Below, piece by piece: positions 8,753 to 16,746 of a stretch of 64,000 nucleotides of DNA (positions are counted from its first letter, which is position 1; each line of letters starts with the position of its first letter). Under the pieces are notes generated by a model. That model made no database searches. It was not told where the DNA came from and worked only from the letters and a program-made list of their open reading frames with translations. The position numbers and the translations under genes are program-made. The stretch comes from an uncultured Clostridia bacterium. Lineage in GTDB: Bacteria; Bacillota; Clostridia; UMGS1810. Location of the stretch: NCBI GenBank assembly GCA_934500875.1, contig CAKSTL010000008.1:62001-126000 (forward strand), given 5' to 3'.

Positions 8753-10072
8753 TTACAGTGAAAACGAAAATTCGTTTTCGCCTTTTTTAGAAAATTTAAT
8801 CTCGCCGTTTATGCATTTTCCGTCCGCTTTGATTTCAACGTCGTAATCGCCGTAAAAACCGTGAACTTTTGCAAATCCGTCGCAGTCGGACGAAATTTTT
8901 TCGTTTGTAACCCACTCCTTATGGAATAAATCGTAAATTACGTTATATGCAGGCTTCGGACTTAAATCGTAGCGCAATAGTCCGCCTCTGTAGTAGTTTT
9001 CGCCGGCTGTCATATCGCCCTGAGGAGCAAACGCAGCATAGCCGTCTGGCAAATTCCAGTAAATAATCTGCTCAACGCTCTTGTGACTGAACCAAACCGA
9101 ATAAAGCTCTTTTATAAGCCTTGCCTGAATTTCTTCGCCCTCTTTGGTGTCGTTATATGCAGGAATTGTAACCTCGGTAATCTGAATTGGCAGATTAAGC
9201 CTTGAATATGCGTCCAGAACACCGAAAAGATGCTCGGGATTATACGTGCTCGGCGTATGCGAAACATCATCCTCTTCTCTGTGGAACATATGATACTGCA
9301 TACCTACTGCGTCAATTTCCGCACCGTTTGCAATCGCCTTTTCAATAAGCATATAAAAACGGTTTCTTATTCTTGCACCCTCAGACCACATTGATGAAAA
9401 ATCGTTTATACCGAGCTGATTTTTCGGAAAATACTTTCGAGCAACTTTATAGCAGTATTCCACAAAATCGTCCTCTTCATAAAAAGCAGTGTTTCCCTTA
9501 AACCAATGATGCTCGTTTGTAACCTCGATTGTGCGGATTTTGTCCGCATAGCGCTCCGAAATTTCTTTGCAGCGTTTTTCGTAATGTTTCTTTATTTCAT
9601 CAACGCTTGCGTCTTTTAACCAATCGGGAAAGAAATGCTCGTATGCAAGACCGTGTTCTCTCGGCTCAATGCCGTGCTTTTCGCAAAACTCAATGCAAAG
9701 GTCGATTGGCGGTCTGCGGTAAAGTTTACAAGCATTTTTGTCATAACGTGTCTTTCCTTCTTCGGGTTCGGTAGCGTTCCAGTAAAAGGGAAGGGTTGCC
9801 ATATTAAACGCCTTTGCAAAATAATTTTTGTATGCCTCGTTTTTTTCTTCGGTGTCAAATTCGTCCAGCATAAATATATTTGCACCGTGCTTAAACTCGT
9901 GCTTTTTTTGCTTAAGCGTTATTTCTGCATTTTTTACGGGTTTTTTGTCAGCGTCGGTTATTTTTATTATCAAATCGCCTTTTCTATACTTTTCAATGCC
10001 GTCTTTAACTCTTTCGGCGGTAGAATCTTTGTATTTGTCAAAATACTCAAAAATCTTCATTCTCTCACTCAT
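8753..10072 (-). CDS. Glycoside hydrolase family 10 protein, cytosolic
   Basis: The 439-residue protein contains a GH10 TIM barrel. The acid/base is Glu187 in IEVTNEHHW and the nucleophile is Glu300 in IQITEVTIPAY. A beta-rich N-terminal domain of about 60 residues (DLIIKITDADKKPVKNAEIT) and a C-terminal domain flank it. GH10 enzymes usually cleave beta-1,4-xylan. No signal peptide or membrane segment is present, so it should act inside the cell on imported oligosaccharides. The start ATG has AAGGGAGAG upstream. It sits between an enolase-superfamily dehydratase and an SDR, which suggests a specialised substrate. Confidence 0.88.
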   Translation of the reverse strand: MSERMKIFEYFDKYKDSTAERVKDGIEKYRKGDLIIKITDADKKPVKNAEITLKQKKHEFKHGANIFMLDEFDTEEKNEAYKNYFAKAFNMATLPFYWNATEPEEGKTRYDKNACKLYRRPPIDLCIEFCEKHGIEPREHGLAYEHFFPDWLKDASVDEIKKHYEKRCKEISERYADKIRTIEVTNEHHWFKGNTAFYEEDDFVEYCYKVARKYFPKNQLGINDFSSMWSEGARIRNRFYMLIEKAIANGAEIDAVGMQYHMFHREEDDVSHTPSTYNPEHLFGVLDAYSRLNLPIQITEVTIPAYNDTKEGEEIQARLIKELYSVWFSHKSVEQIIYWNLPDGYAAFAPQGDMTAGENYYRGGLLRYDLSPKPAYNVIYDLFHKEWVTNEKISSDCDGFAKVHGFYGDYDVEIKADGKCINGEIKFSKKGENEFSFSL

Positions 10073-10107
10073 ATTTAAACTCTCCCTTAAAAATTACAAA
10101 TAAAACA

Positions 10108-11499
10108 TTAGCTCCACTCTCTGTCGTTTGCCCATTCGTTATCCCAGAAGGAGGTATCAGCCCACATTTCGGGATATTTTTCGTGCATATGCTGTGCGAT
10201 AAGTTCTTCGTTAAGACTGTCAATTCCAAGACCCGGTTTGTTCGGAACGTCAACAAAGCCGTCCTTAAAGAGCGGGTTTGCAATACCGTTTGCAAGGTCG
10301 TTCCACCACGGAATGTCAACCGAATGAAATTCAACCGCAAGAACATTTTGCACCGCTGCGGCTGCGTGGATTGCCGCCATACACGCAATGGGGCTTTCCG
10401 CCATATGGATTGCCATTGCAATGCCGTATTCGTCGCACATATTGCCGAGTTTTTTCATCTCCATTGCTCCGCCGACGGTAAGTATATCGGGGTGAACAAC
10501 CGAAACGCCGCCGTTTTTCATAAGCGGCTCAAAGTTTTTGGCAAGATAAATATCCTCGCCGGTGCAGATGGGAACGTGGACGGCATTTGAAATTTTTTCA
10601 AAATGCTTTGTATAATGCCAGGGAGCGATATCTTCAATCCAGGCAATATTGTATTTTTCCAAACGTTTTGCAAACATAATGCAGTCCTCAATGCAAACGT
10701 GACCGAAATGGTCGATTGCAAGCGGAACCTCGTAGCCTATAACACTTCTTACCTGTTTTACGTAATCTTCAAGATAATCCATACCTTTTTCGGTCATATG
10801 TATTCCCGTTGCGTGGTGAGGAATGGTGAAAACTTCGTAGTTTTTGCCGAGCATCATATCCATATCAATTGAGCCTTTTTGATGGTTTATTGCCTTCATT
10901 GAATATTTTTTGATGTCCTCCAAAAATCCGAGCGGTGCGTTAAGGCAGCCCGGCTCGTCAAGCATAAGCTCAATTCCGAGGTCCATTTTAAGGAATGTAA
11001 AGCCTTGCTCCATACGTTTTTTGAGTGCGTGACCCATATCTGTGCCGGTATGTTTTCCGTCAACATCGGTATCGCAATACATTCTTACCTTGTCACGGAA
11101 TTTTCCGCCGAGCATTTGCCAGAGCGGAACACCCCATGCCTTGCCGGCAAGGTCCCACATTGCAATTTCAATACCCGAAACGCCGCCTCCCTGACGGGAA
11201 TGACCGCCGAACTGTTTAATTCTTCTGAAAATCTTGTCCACATTACACGGATTTTCTCCGATAAGACGTGATTTTAACATAAGCGCATATGTTGCGCTGG
11301 AAGCGTCACGCACTTCGCCGTAGCCTATAATGCCCTGATTTGTGTAAACCTTTATGAGCGGACAGTGCTTCGGCGCACCGTTAAGATTTGCAACCCTGAT
11401 ATCCGTAATTTTTAAGTCGGACGGTGAAGAATGTGTGTTTACATTTTCTGAAATCATATCCTTTATATTTTTGTTCAAAATATCAATCCTCCTTGACAC
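10108..11499 (-). CDS. Mandelate racemase/enolase-superfamily sugar-acid dehydratase
   Basis: The 463-residue protein has the enolase-superfamily layout. The capping domain is at the N-terminus, followed by a barrel with the lysine motif LKMDLG (Lys171), metal ligands Asp263 (AIDHF), Glu289 (WIED) and Glu315 (TGED), and His365 in MAIHMAESP. This pattern fits the acid-sugar dehydratases (galactonate, mannonate, gluconate or rhamnonate type) that form 2-keto-3-deoxy acids. It is the first gene of a minus-strand block with GH10, SDR and RraA-like genes, and is divergent from an AraC gene. Which aldonate or uronate it uses cannot be told. Confidence 0.87.
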   Translation of the reverse strand: MSRRIDILNKNIKDMISENVNTHSSPSDLKITDIRVANLNGAPKHCPLIKVYTNQGIIGYGEVRDASSATYALMLKSRLIGENPCNVDKIFRRIKQFGGHSRQGGGVSGIEIAMWDLAGKAWGVPLWQMLGGKFRDKVRMYCDTDVDGKHTGTDMGHALKKRMEQGFTFLKMDLGIELMLDEPGCLNAPLGFLEDIKKYSMKAINHQKGSIDMDMMLGKNYEVFTIPHHATGIHMTEKGMDYLEDYVKQVRSVIGYEVPLAIDHFGHVCIEDCIMFAKRLEKYNIAWIEDIAPWHYTKHFEKISNAVHVPICTGEDIYLAKNFEPLMKNGGVSVVHPDILTVGGAMEMKKLGNMCDEYGIAMAIHMAESPIACMAAIHAAAAVQNVLAVEFHSVDIPWWNDLANGIANPLFKDGFVDVPNKPGLGIDSLNEELIAQHMHEKYPEMWADTSFWDNEWANDREWS

Positions 11500-11521
11500 A
11501 ATTGTCTTTTTGTTATATTAT
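11493..11521 (+). promoter_or_regulatory. Promoter of the AraC gene at 11606
   Basis: TTGACA (11493-11498), a 17-base spacer and TATTAT (11516-11521) face the AraC gene and overlap the ribosome-binding region of the divergent dehydratase gene. Confidence 0.7.
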
Positions 11522-11551
11522 GATTATATAACGCACCAAAGAAGATTTCAT

Positions 11552-11582
11552 CTACTATATTCATAAATTTATCCACTATATT
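11552..11582. promoter_or_regulatory. Candidate AraC operator, direct repeat at 21-base period
   Basis: CTACTATATT (11552-11561) and CCACTATATT (11573-11582) differ at one base and are exactly 21 bases apart, two helical turns. That is the usual arrangement of AraC-family half-sites. They lie in the divergent gap between the dehydratase operon and its presumed regulator. Confidence 0.55.
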
Positions 11583-11605
11583 TGGTTTTGGCGGAGGTGA
11601 CAAAG

Positions 11606-12478
11606 TTGCGATTTGCCGAAAAAGTTTTATACTACGAAGAAAACAAACCGCTTGTAAAGGTGTTTCATTCTTCTGTCGGCGCAGGAAAAAGGGCATACCG
11701 TGAACATCATCATACAGAGTGCGAGCTGTCTGTTTTTAAGAGCGGAAGGGGTGTGTATTCATTATCCGACAGAACGTATGAATTCAAAAAAGGCGATATA
11801 TTTTTGTTCGGAAGCGACGAGCCTCACTGCATAACCGATATTTGCGAGGGTGAAAAATTTGACCTTATAAATATTCATTTTGAACCCCGTATTTTGTGGT
11901 CGGACAAAATGCTTGCCGACAAAAACTTTATCCGCATATTTTTTGACAGAAGCCCGGGCTTTGAAAACCGCATTGACAGGCAAAATCCGTATACCGCAGT
12001 TATAAGAGAACTTATTTACAAGTTTGAGGAGGAGGCGGGCAGCAAAAAATTCAACAGTGAGATGATGGCGAAAATGTATCTTGTTGAAATTTTTACTCAC
12101 CTTACCCGTGAATACGGATATATCAGCGAAAAGGGCGAATTTTTAAATTCCGCACAGTCGCTCTCGTGCATAAGCCGTGCCCTTGCATACATTGACGAAA
12201 ATCTTTCGGAGGAAATAACGCTTGACTTGCTTGCAAAACAGGCGGCAATGAACAAGACGTATTTTTCCACCGTGTTCAAAAAGTTCAACGGTATTTCGCC
12301 GTGGGAATATATTGTGATTAAGCGTGTGGAAATGGCAATTTCGCTTCTTAAGACAACCGATTTTAAAAAGCTTGAAATTGCTGAACGGTGCGGCTTTAAC
12401 AGCGCCTCCAATTTTTATAAAACTTTTAAAAAGGTAACGGGCAAGACGCCTGAACATTATTCAAAAAAACGGGATTGA
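11606..12478 (+). CDS. AraC-family regulator of the dehydratase/GH10 block
   Basis: This is a regulator of about 290 residues, with an N-terminal cupin (YREHHHTECELSVFKSGRG) and a C-terminal AraC DNA-binding domain ending in SASNFYKTFKKVTGKTPEHYSKK. The frame opens with a TTG at 11582, but GGAGGTG at 11593-11599 places the start at the TTG at 11606, giving MRFAEKVLYYEENK. It is divergent from the dehydratase-GH10-SDR-RraA block with about 106 bases between them. Those bases hold a 21-base-period direct repeat, so it most likely controls that block. Confidence 0.87.
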   Translation: MRFAEKVLYYEENKPLVKVFHSSVGAGKRAYREHHHTECELSVFKSGRGVYSLSDRTYEFKKGDIFLFGSDEPHCITDICEGEKFDLINIHFEPRILWSDKMLADKNFIRIFFDRSPGFENRIDRQNPYTAVIRELIYKFEEEAGSKKFNSEMMAKMYLVEIFTHLTREYGYISEKGEFLNSAQSLSCISRALAYIDENLSEEITLDLLAKQAAMNKTYFSTVFKKFNGISPWEYIVIKRVEMAISLLKTTDFKKLEIAERCGFNSASNFYKTFKKVTGKTPEHYSKKRD

Positions 12479-12502
12479 ATTTTTAAAACTCAATCCCGTT
12501 TT
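12466..12502 (+). terminator. Terminator overlapping the AraC stop codon
   Basis: AAAACGGGATTGA (12466-12478) pairs with TCAATCCCGTTTT (12490-12502). The stem includes the TGA stop itself. Confidence 0.8.
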
Positions 12503-12545
12503 ATATTTGCTTCAATTTAAGCCTTTCTGTTGATGCAGCTCCTAA

Positions 12546-12938
12546 TCACAGAAGATTGCTGAAAACGGCGCTTCTTATGCCGTTTTCATTTATATAATCA
12601 GGCATTTTATCAGCGTTCGGCATAATAGCACCCATAGAAGTACCGTTCCAAAAAGCGGTTTCCATTTGGAGCGGCATCAGCGAAAACTCGATTCCGAGAT
12701 ATTCATACAATGCTTTATTGCCAACCTGAGCGGAAATCTCATAACCTGTTTTACGGACATTTTCAATATGTTTTCCGAAAATTAGTTCCGCACCTTTTCT
12801 GACATCTTCAAGGGTGCAGTTATTCGGATTTTTTGTAACATATTTCAAAAGTTCCTTATTTCCTCTGACAGAATCCCAACCGGGTTCTTACAAAAGAGTG
12901 TGTCCGCAATCAAACAGTATCATTTTAGGATATTTCAT
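12546..12938 (-). pseudogene. Broken HAD-family hydrolase gene
   Basis: From an ATG at 12938 with AGGAGA upstream, the frame reads MKYPKMILFDCGHTLL, a HAD motif I start (Asp in LFDCGHTL). An in-frame TAA follows at codon 17 (12888-12890). The frame then continues with EPGW and another 110 codons of HAD-like cap sequence up to SAVFSNLL, where a TGA at 12546-12548 probably replaces a tryptophan codon. A decayed tail can be followed to a TAA at 12501. Motifs II to IV are missing. Two nonsense changes plus truncation make it a pseudogene. Confidence 0.82.
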
Positions 12939-13014
12939 CTAGATTCTCCTTTTTAATAAACCTTCGTTTATTAAATCCCTGTGAGGCGGCATAATTATTT
13001 GTGAAATTTTATAT

Positions 13015-14406
13015 TTAAAATTTAAGTTTATCTTCAATATAGGATGCAACATCCTCAATTTTTACGGATACCTGCTCCATTGTGTCACGGTCACGGATTG
13101 TAACCATTCCTGTTTCTTCGGTGTCAAAATCGTATGTTACGCAGAACGGCGTTCCGATTTCGTCCTGTCTGCGATATCTTTTGCCTATGCTCGAGGCATC
13201 GTCAAAATCGCACGAAAAATGCTTGCAAAGTTCGTCAAAAAGCGCTTCTGCCTTATCCGAAAGCTTTTTCGAAAGGGGAAGAACAGCCGCTTTATACGGT
13301 GCAAGCGCAGGATGAAGATGCATAACAACCCTTGTGTCGGTGTCCGAAATTTTTTCCTCGTCATATGCTTCAACCAAAAACGCAAGCGCAACTCTGTCCG
13401 CACCGAGCGACGGCTCAATGCAATAGGGGATGTAATGCTCGTTTGTGGTTTGGTCAAAATATTCAAGGTTTTCGCCCGAATGGTTCATATGCTGCTTTAA
13501 GTCAAAATCCGTTCTGTCGGCAATGCCCCAAAGCTCGCCCCAGCCGAACGGGAACATAAATTCAATGTCGGTTGTCGCGTTGCTGTAGTGCGAAAGCTCT
13601 TCTTTTTCGTGGTCACGCATTTTAATGTTTTCTTCTTTTATGCCGAGCGACAAAAGGAAGTTTTTGCAGTAATCCTTCCAATACGCAAACCATTTTAAGT
13701 CCTCGCCGGGTTTGCAGAAAAACTCAAGCTCCATCTGTTCAAATTCTCTTGTTCTGAAAATAAAGTTACCCGGTGTAATTTCATTTCTGAAGGATTTGCC
13801 TATCTGACCGATACCGAACGGAATTTTCTTTCTTGTTGTTCTCTGAACGTTTTTAAAGTTTACAAAAATACCCTGAGCGGTTTCGGGACGGAGATAAAGC
13901 TCTGATTTTGAATCCTCCGTAACGCCCTGGAAGGTTTTGAACATAAGGTTGAATTTTCTTATTTCGGTGTAGTTTACCTTTCCGCATTTGGGGCAGACAA
14001 TTTTGTTTTCAACGATAAAATCGTACATTTTTTGATTATCCCAACCGTCAACAACAACGTTTTCGCCCTTGTCGTGAAAATAATCTTCAATAAGCTTGTC
14101 TGCACGGTAGCGTGCCTTACATTCCTTACAGTCCATAAGAGGGTCGGAAAAACCGCCTACGTGACCCGACGCAACCCATGTTTGCGGATTCATTAAAATT
14201 GCGGCGTCAAGACCTACATTGTATTTGGATTCGCTTATAAACTTTTTCCACCACGCTTTTTTAACGTTGTTTTTAAATTCAACACCGAGCGGGCCGTAAT
14301 CCCAAGCATTTGCAAGACCGCCGTAAATTTCGGAACCGGGGTACACAAAGCCTCGTGTTTTGCAGAGATTAACAATTTTTTCCATTGTTTTTTCGGTATT
14401 TTTCAT
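13015..14406 (-). CDS. glyS: Glycyl-tRNA synthetase, single-chain class II
   Basis: The enzyme charges tRNA-Gly. At 463 residues it is the dimeric eukaryote/Gram-positive type (GlyQS). Class II motifs are visible: FRTREFEQMELEFF (motif 2 region), LYLRPETAQGIFVNF and GADRVALAFLVEAY (motif 3). It has four zinc-type cysteines in DCKEC and CPKC. The C-terminal anticodon-binding domain runs from LHPALAPYKAAVLP. GGAAAGG precedes the ATG. Only 135 bases separate it from the divergent YkvI start, too little for a full T-box leader. It is probably transcribed alone. Confidence 0.96.
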   Translation of the reverse strand: MKNTEKTMEKIVNLCKTRGFVYPGSEIYGGLANAWDYGPLGVEFKNNVKKAWWKKFISESKYNVGLDAAILMNPQTWVASGHVGGFSDPLMDCKECKARYRADKLIEDYFHDKGENVVVDGWDNQKMYDFIVENKIVCPKCGKVNYTEIRKFNLMFKTFQGVTEDSKSELYLRPETAQGIFVNFKNVQRTTRKKIPFGIGQIGKSFRNEITPGNFIFRTREFEQMELEFFCKPGEDLKWFAYWKDYCKNFLLSLGIKEENIKMRDHEKEELSHYSNATTDIEFMFPFGWGELWGIADRTDFDLKQHMNHSGENLEYFDQTTNEHYIPYCIEPSLGADRVALAFLVEAYDEEKISDTDTRVVMHLHPALAPYKAAVLPLSKKLSDKAEALFDELCKHFSCDFDDASSIGKRYRRQDEIGTPFCVTYDFDTEETGMVTIRDRDTMEQVSVKIEDVASYIEDKLKF

Positions 14407-14541
14407 CTTACAATCCTTTCCTTACAAAAATATGTAAACTGACATTAATTTTTAAGAATAAATATACATATATTAGTTTAGCGAAATATTTTTGATTTGT
14501 CAAGAAAAATCGGGCATTTTGGCAAAGTTTTGGAGGTATTT

Positions 14542-15609
14542 ATGAAAAAAGATACGGTAAAACATTCTTTTTTGCTTTCCTGCACATTTCTGGGCGCCGT
14601 AATCGGTGCGGGATTTGCGTCGGGAAAAGAGCTTGTCTGCTTTTTTCTGCCGTTTGACAAATCGGGAATATGGGGGATTTTAATATCCTGCATTGTGCTT
14701 TCGCTTTGCTTTTATTCTGTTACCCGAACAGTTGGCAGAAACAATATAAAAAATACATATGACTATCTTGTATACATTGCAAATCCTTTTTTCGGGCGCA
14801 TTATATATGCTTTTGTGTATGCTTTTGCGTTTGTGATTTTTTGTGCAATGCTTGCCGGCAGCGGTGCGCTTTTTAAGCAGACTCTTTCTTTGCCGTATGC
14901 CGCCGGTTCATTTTTTATGTGCGGCGTATGCATTTTTATTTTCAGAAAAAATATTTACGGAATTCTCAATGCAAACGCATATCTTGCACCGGCAATGATT
15001 TTCGGAATTTTTTATATAGGCATATCGGTGCTTTTTAAAGCGGACAGCGTTTTTTATGAATTTAGGGACGGCGCTAAGCTTGTTTGCTCGGCGTTTGTTT
15101 ATTCAAGCTACAATTCCATAAGTATAATCAGCGTATTCTGCGAAATGGGGGATATGCTCAAAAATAAGAAAGTGCCGGTAATATCTTCCGTTTTTTCGGC
15201 GGCGGCGCTTTTTGTTATCAGCCTTGTTTTGTATGCAATTCTTCTGGCGTTTAAGAGCGACGCAATTGAATTTGAACTTCCGATTTTAAAAATTGCGGGC
15301 AGCAAGGGGATGTTTTATTCCGTCATTATGTTTTTTGCAATGCTCACCACGGCGGTATCGTCACTTTTTTCGCTCATTAAATTTTTTGAAAACGAGTTTG
15401 GCGCAGGCATAAATTGTTCTTATTTTATATGTTTTGCGGCATTTTTATGCTCGCTTATGGGATTTTCAAAAATGGTATCGGTGGTCTATCCGCTGTTCGG
15501 ATATCTGGGGATTTTTCTGATTGTATATATAAATGCCGGATTTTTGTCGGACAGTGTCAAAATAAAACACAAAAAGTTTAAAAATCAAAGAAATCGGGCG
15601 AAAATCTGA
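14542..15609 (+). CDS. YkvI-family membrane protein
   Basis: This is a roughly 355-residue protein with about ten transmembrane segments. The N-terminal GAVIGAGFASGKELVCFF is the hallmark of the YkvI family, which is distantly APC/LeuT-like and of unknown transport function. An in-frame ATG at 14497 lacks an RBS, whereas GGAGG sits 7 bases ahead of the ATG at 14542. It is divergent from glyS, with no functional neighbour. Confidence 0.8.
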   Translation: MKKDTVKHSFLLSCTFLGAVIGAGFASGKELVCFFLPFDKSGIWGILISCIVLSLCFYSVTRTVGRNNIKNTYDYLVYIANPFFGRIIYAFVYAFAFVIFCAMLAGSGALFKQTLSLPYAAGSFFMCGVCIFIFRKNIYGILNANAYLAPAMIFGIFYIGISVLFKADSVFYEFRDGAKLVCSAFVYSSYNSISIISVFCEMGDMLKNKKVPVISSVFSAAALFVISLVLYAILLAFKSDAIEFELPILKIAGSKGMFYSVIMFFAMLTTAVSSLFSLIKFFENEFGAGINCSYFICFAAFLCSLMGFSKMVSVVYPLFGYLGIFLIVYINAGFLSDSVKIKHKKFKNQRNRAKI

Positions 15610-15651
15610 GAAAAACAAGGTTAATAACGCAATAAAGTGTCAAAATCGGAA

Positions 15652-15680
15652 TTGATTAGAAACTTTATTTATAATAAAAT
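15652..15680 (+). promoter_or_regulatory. Promoter of tRNA-Pro
   Basis: TTGATT (15652-15657), a 17-base spacer and TAAAAT (15675-15680) lie 20 bases before the tRNA. Confidence 0.6.
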
Positions 15681-15699
15681 ATAATAGTTGTATTTACGG

Positions 15700-15776
15700 C
15701 GGGGTTTAGCGCAGTTTGGTAGCGCACTTGGTTTGGGACCAAGGGGCCGGGGGTTCGAATCCCTTAACCCCGACCA
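15700..15776 (+). tRNA. tRNA-Pro (TGG)
   Basis: A full cloverleaf is visible. The acceptor CGGGGTT pairs with AACCCCG, the anticodon stem CTTGG/CCAAG encloses TTTGGGA (anticodon TGG), the T-loop is TTCGAAT and CCA is encoded. Confidence 0.95.
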
Positions 15777-15780
15777 CGTC

Positions 15781-15935
15781 GGAGCAGGCTGTATATCGTT
15801 TTCTCTGATTTTTTTGAAAATCAGAGTTCGGCTGCTCCTCATTTTCGCAAAAAAGGCACGCTCGGCTCGCTTGTTTGCTTGTAAACACGCCATTGTGCGG
15901 CTTGCTGTCGCTGCCATATTTTTGCGGGTGTGCTT
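15781..15935 (+). repeat. Dispersed repeat, copy near tRNA-Pro
   Basis: The 316 bases between tRNA-Pro and the next tRNA promoter hold no credible gene. The stretch has a hairpin (CTCTGATTTT...AAAATCAGAG, about 15811-15832) followed by TTTTCGCAAAAAAGGCACGC, TCGGCTCGC and TCGCTGCCATATTTTTGCGG. The same order of words occurs twice at 53.7-54.05 kb. Open frames on both strands here are by-products of this repeat and the tRNA. Confidence 0.7.
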
Positions 15936-16093
15936 TTGGCACAAATATCTTTTTGATTTCAGCTTTGTTGCAGCCCGATTTGCAAATAAGGCGCAAAAGG
16001 GAGGCAATGCAAGGCAGAAACTTGCCGAAAATACGGCAAAAACCTCTGTTTAAAAAGAAAAATAAAAAAATTTAAAAAAATTGCAAATTTTTC

Positions 16094-16122
16094 TTGACAA
16101 GCTGTTATGTGTATGTTATAAT
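16094..16122 (+). promoter_or_regulatory. Consensus promoter of the tRNA Val-Thr-Tyr cluster
   Basis: TTGACA (16094-16099), exactly 17 bases and TATAAT (16117-16122) form a perfect consensus sigma-A promoter, as expected for a stable RNA operon. Confidence 0.9.
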
Positions 16123-16138
16123 AACTCTTGTGTTGTTC

Positions 16139-16214
16139 GGGTGGTTAGCTCAGCTGGGAGAGCGTCTGCCTTACAAGCAGAGGGTCACAGGTTCGAGCCC
16201 TGTACCGCCCACCA
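16139..16214 (+). tRNA. tRNA-Val (TAC)
   Basis: Acceptor GGGTGGT/ACCGCCC, anticodon loop CTTACAA (TAC), T-arm ACAGG-TTCGAGC-CCTGT and encoded CCA. Confidence 0.96.
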
Positions 16215-16236
16215 ACTTCACTTTTTAACTCAATAT

Positions 16237-16312
16237 GCTGGTGTAGCTCAATTGGTAGAGCAGCTGATTTGTAATCAGCAGGTCGCGGGTTCGAGTCCCA
16301 TCACCAGCTCCA
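16237..16312 (+). tRNA. tRNA-Thr (TGT)
   Basis: Acceptor GCTGGTG/CACCAGC, anticodon loop TTTGTAA (TGT), T-loop TTCGAGT and encoded CCA. Second gene of the cluster. Confidence 0.96.
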
Positions 16313-16315
16313 TAT

Positions 16316-16400
16316 GGGGAGGTTCCCGAGTGGCCAAAGGGGGCAGACTGTAAATCTGTTGCGTCTCGCTTCGATGGTTCGAATCCATCCCTCCCCACCA
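16316..16400 (+). tRNA. tRNA-Tyr (GTA)
   Basis: Acceptor GGGGAGG/CCTCCCC, anticodon loop CTGTAAA (GTA), a long variable arm typical of bacterial tRNA-Tyr, and encoded CCA. It starts only 3 bases after tRNA-Thr. Confidence 0.96.
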
Positions 16401-16509
16401 CCAAGGCTTTGTGATTGACGGTAACGTCGGTTGCAGAGTTTTTTTTCGCCCAAAAAAACTAAAATGTCAAAATGTAACTTTTTTGCGGAAAGATAATATA
16501 TAATTAAAA

Positions 16510-16546
16510 GCAAGTGAAATGTATGAATGAATTTCACTTGCTCTTT
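16510..16546 (+). terminator. Terminator of the tRNA cluster
   Basis: GCAAGTGAAAT (16510-16520) pairs with ATTTCACTTGC (16531-16541), followed by TCTTTT. The bases from 16401 to 16509 hold no gene. Confidence 0.65.
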
Positions 16547-16598
16547 TAACAAATATGCAGTCTGCCGCAAAAATGCAGATGTTTTTGACGATTATAAA

Positions 16599-16651
16599 AA
16601 TCCCTGCCGTTTGCTTTTTAGTATGAAAACAAAAGGGCAGGGATTGATTTT
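16599..16651. terminator. Bidirectional terminator before the aldose epimerase
   Basis: AATCCCTGCC (16599-16608) pairs with GGCAGGGATT (16636-16645). T-rich tracts on either side allow it to serve the convergent minus-strand epimerase gene and plus-strand read-through. Nothing else is recognised between 16652 and 16746. Confidence 0.7.
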
Positions 16652-16746
16652 TTTATGCGGATGCACAAAAGCAAGGTATCCTGATGTTTAAAGAAAATTT
16701 TCCGACTTAAACCACACGGAGTTCAATTTTCCGGTGCCTGAGCCGA

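Noticed and set aside
12955..12972. AATAAACCTTCGTTTATT hairpin after glyS
   Set aside because: It has no T-run on either strand, so it is not called a terminator.
15669..16007. Open frames on both strands over tRNA-Pro and the following repeat
   Set aside because: They run through a tRNA gene and a non-coding repeat, lack ribosome-binding sites and resemble no family.
16441..16470. AGTTTTTTTTCGCCCAAAAAAACT as a terminator
   Set aside because: The stem is only A-T pairs and a better hairpin at 16510-16541 follows, so it was not listed.
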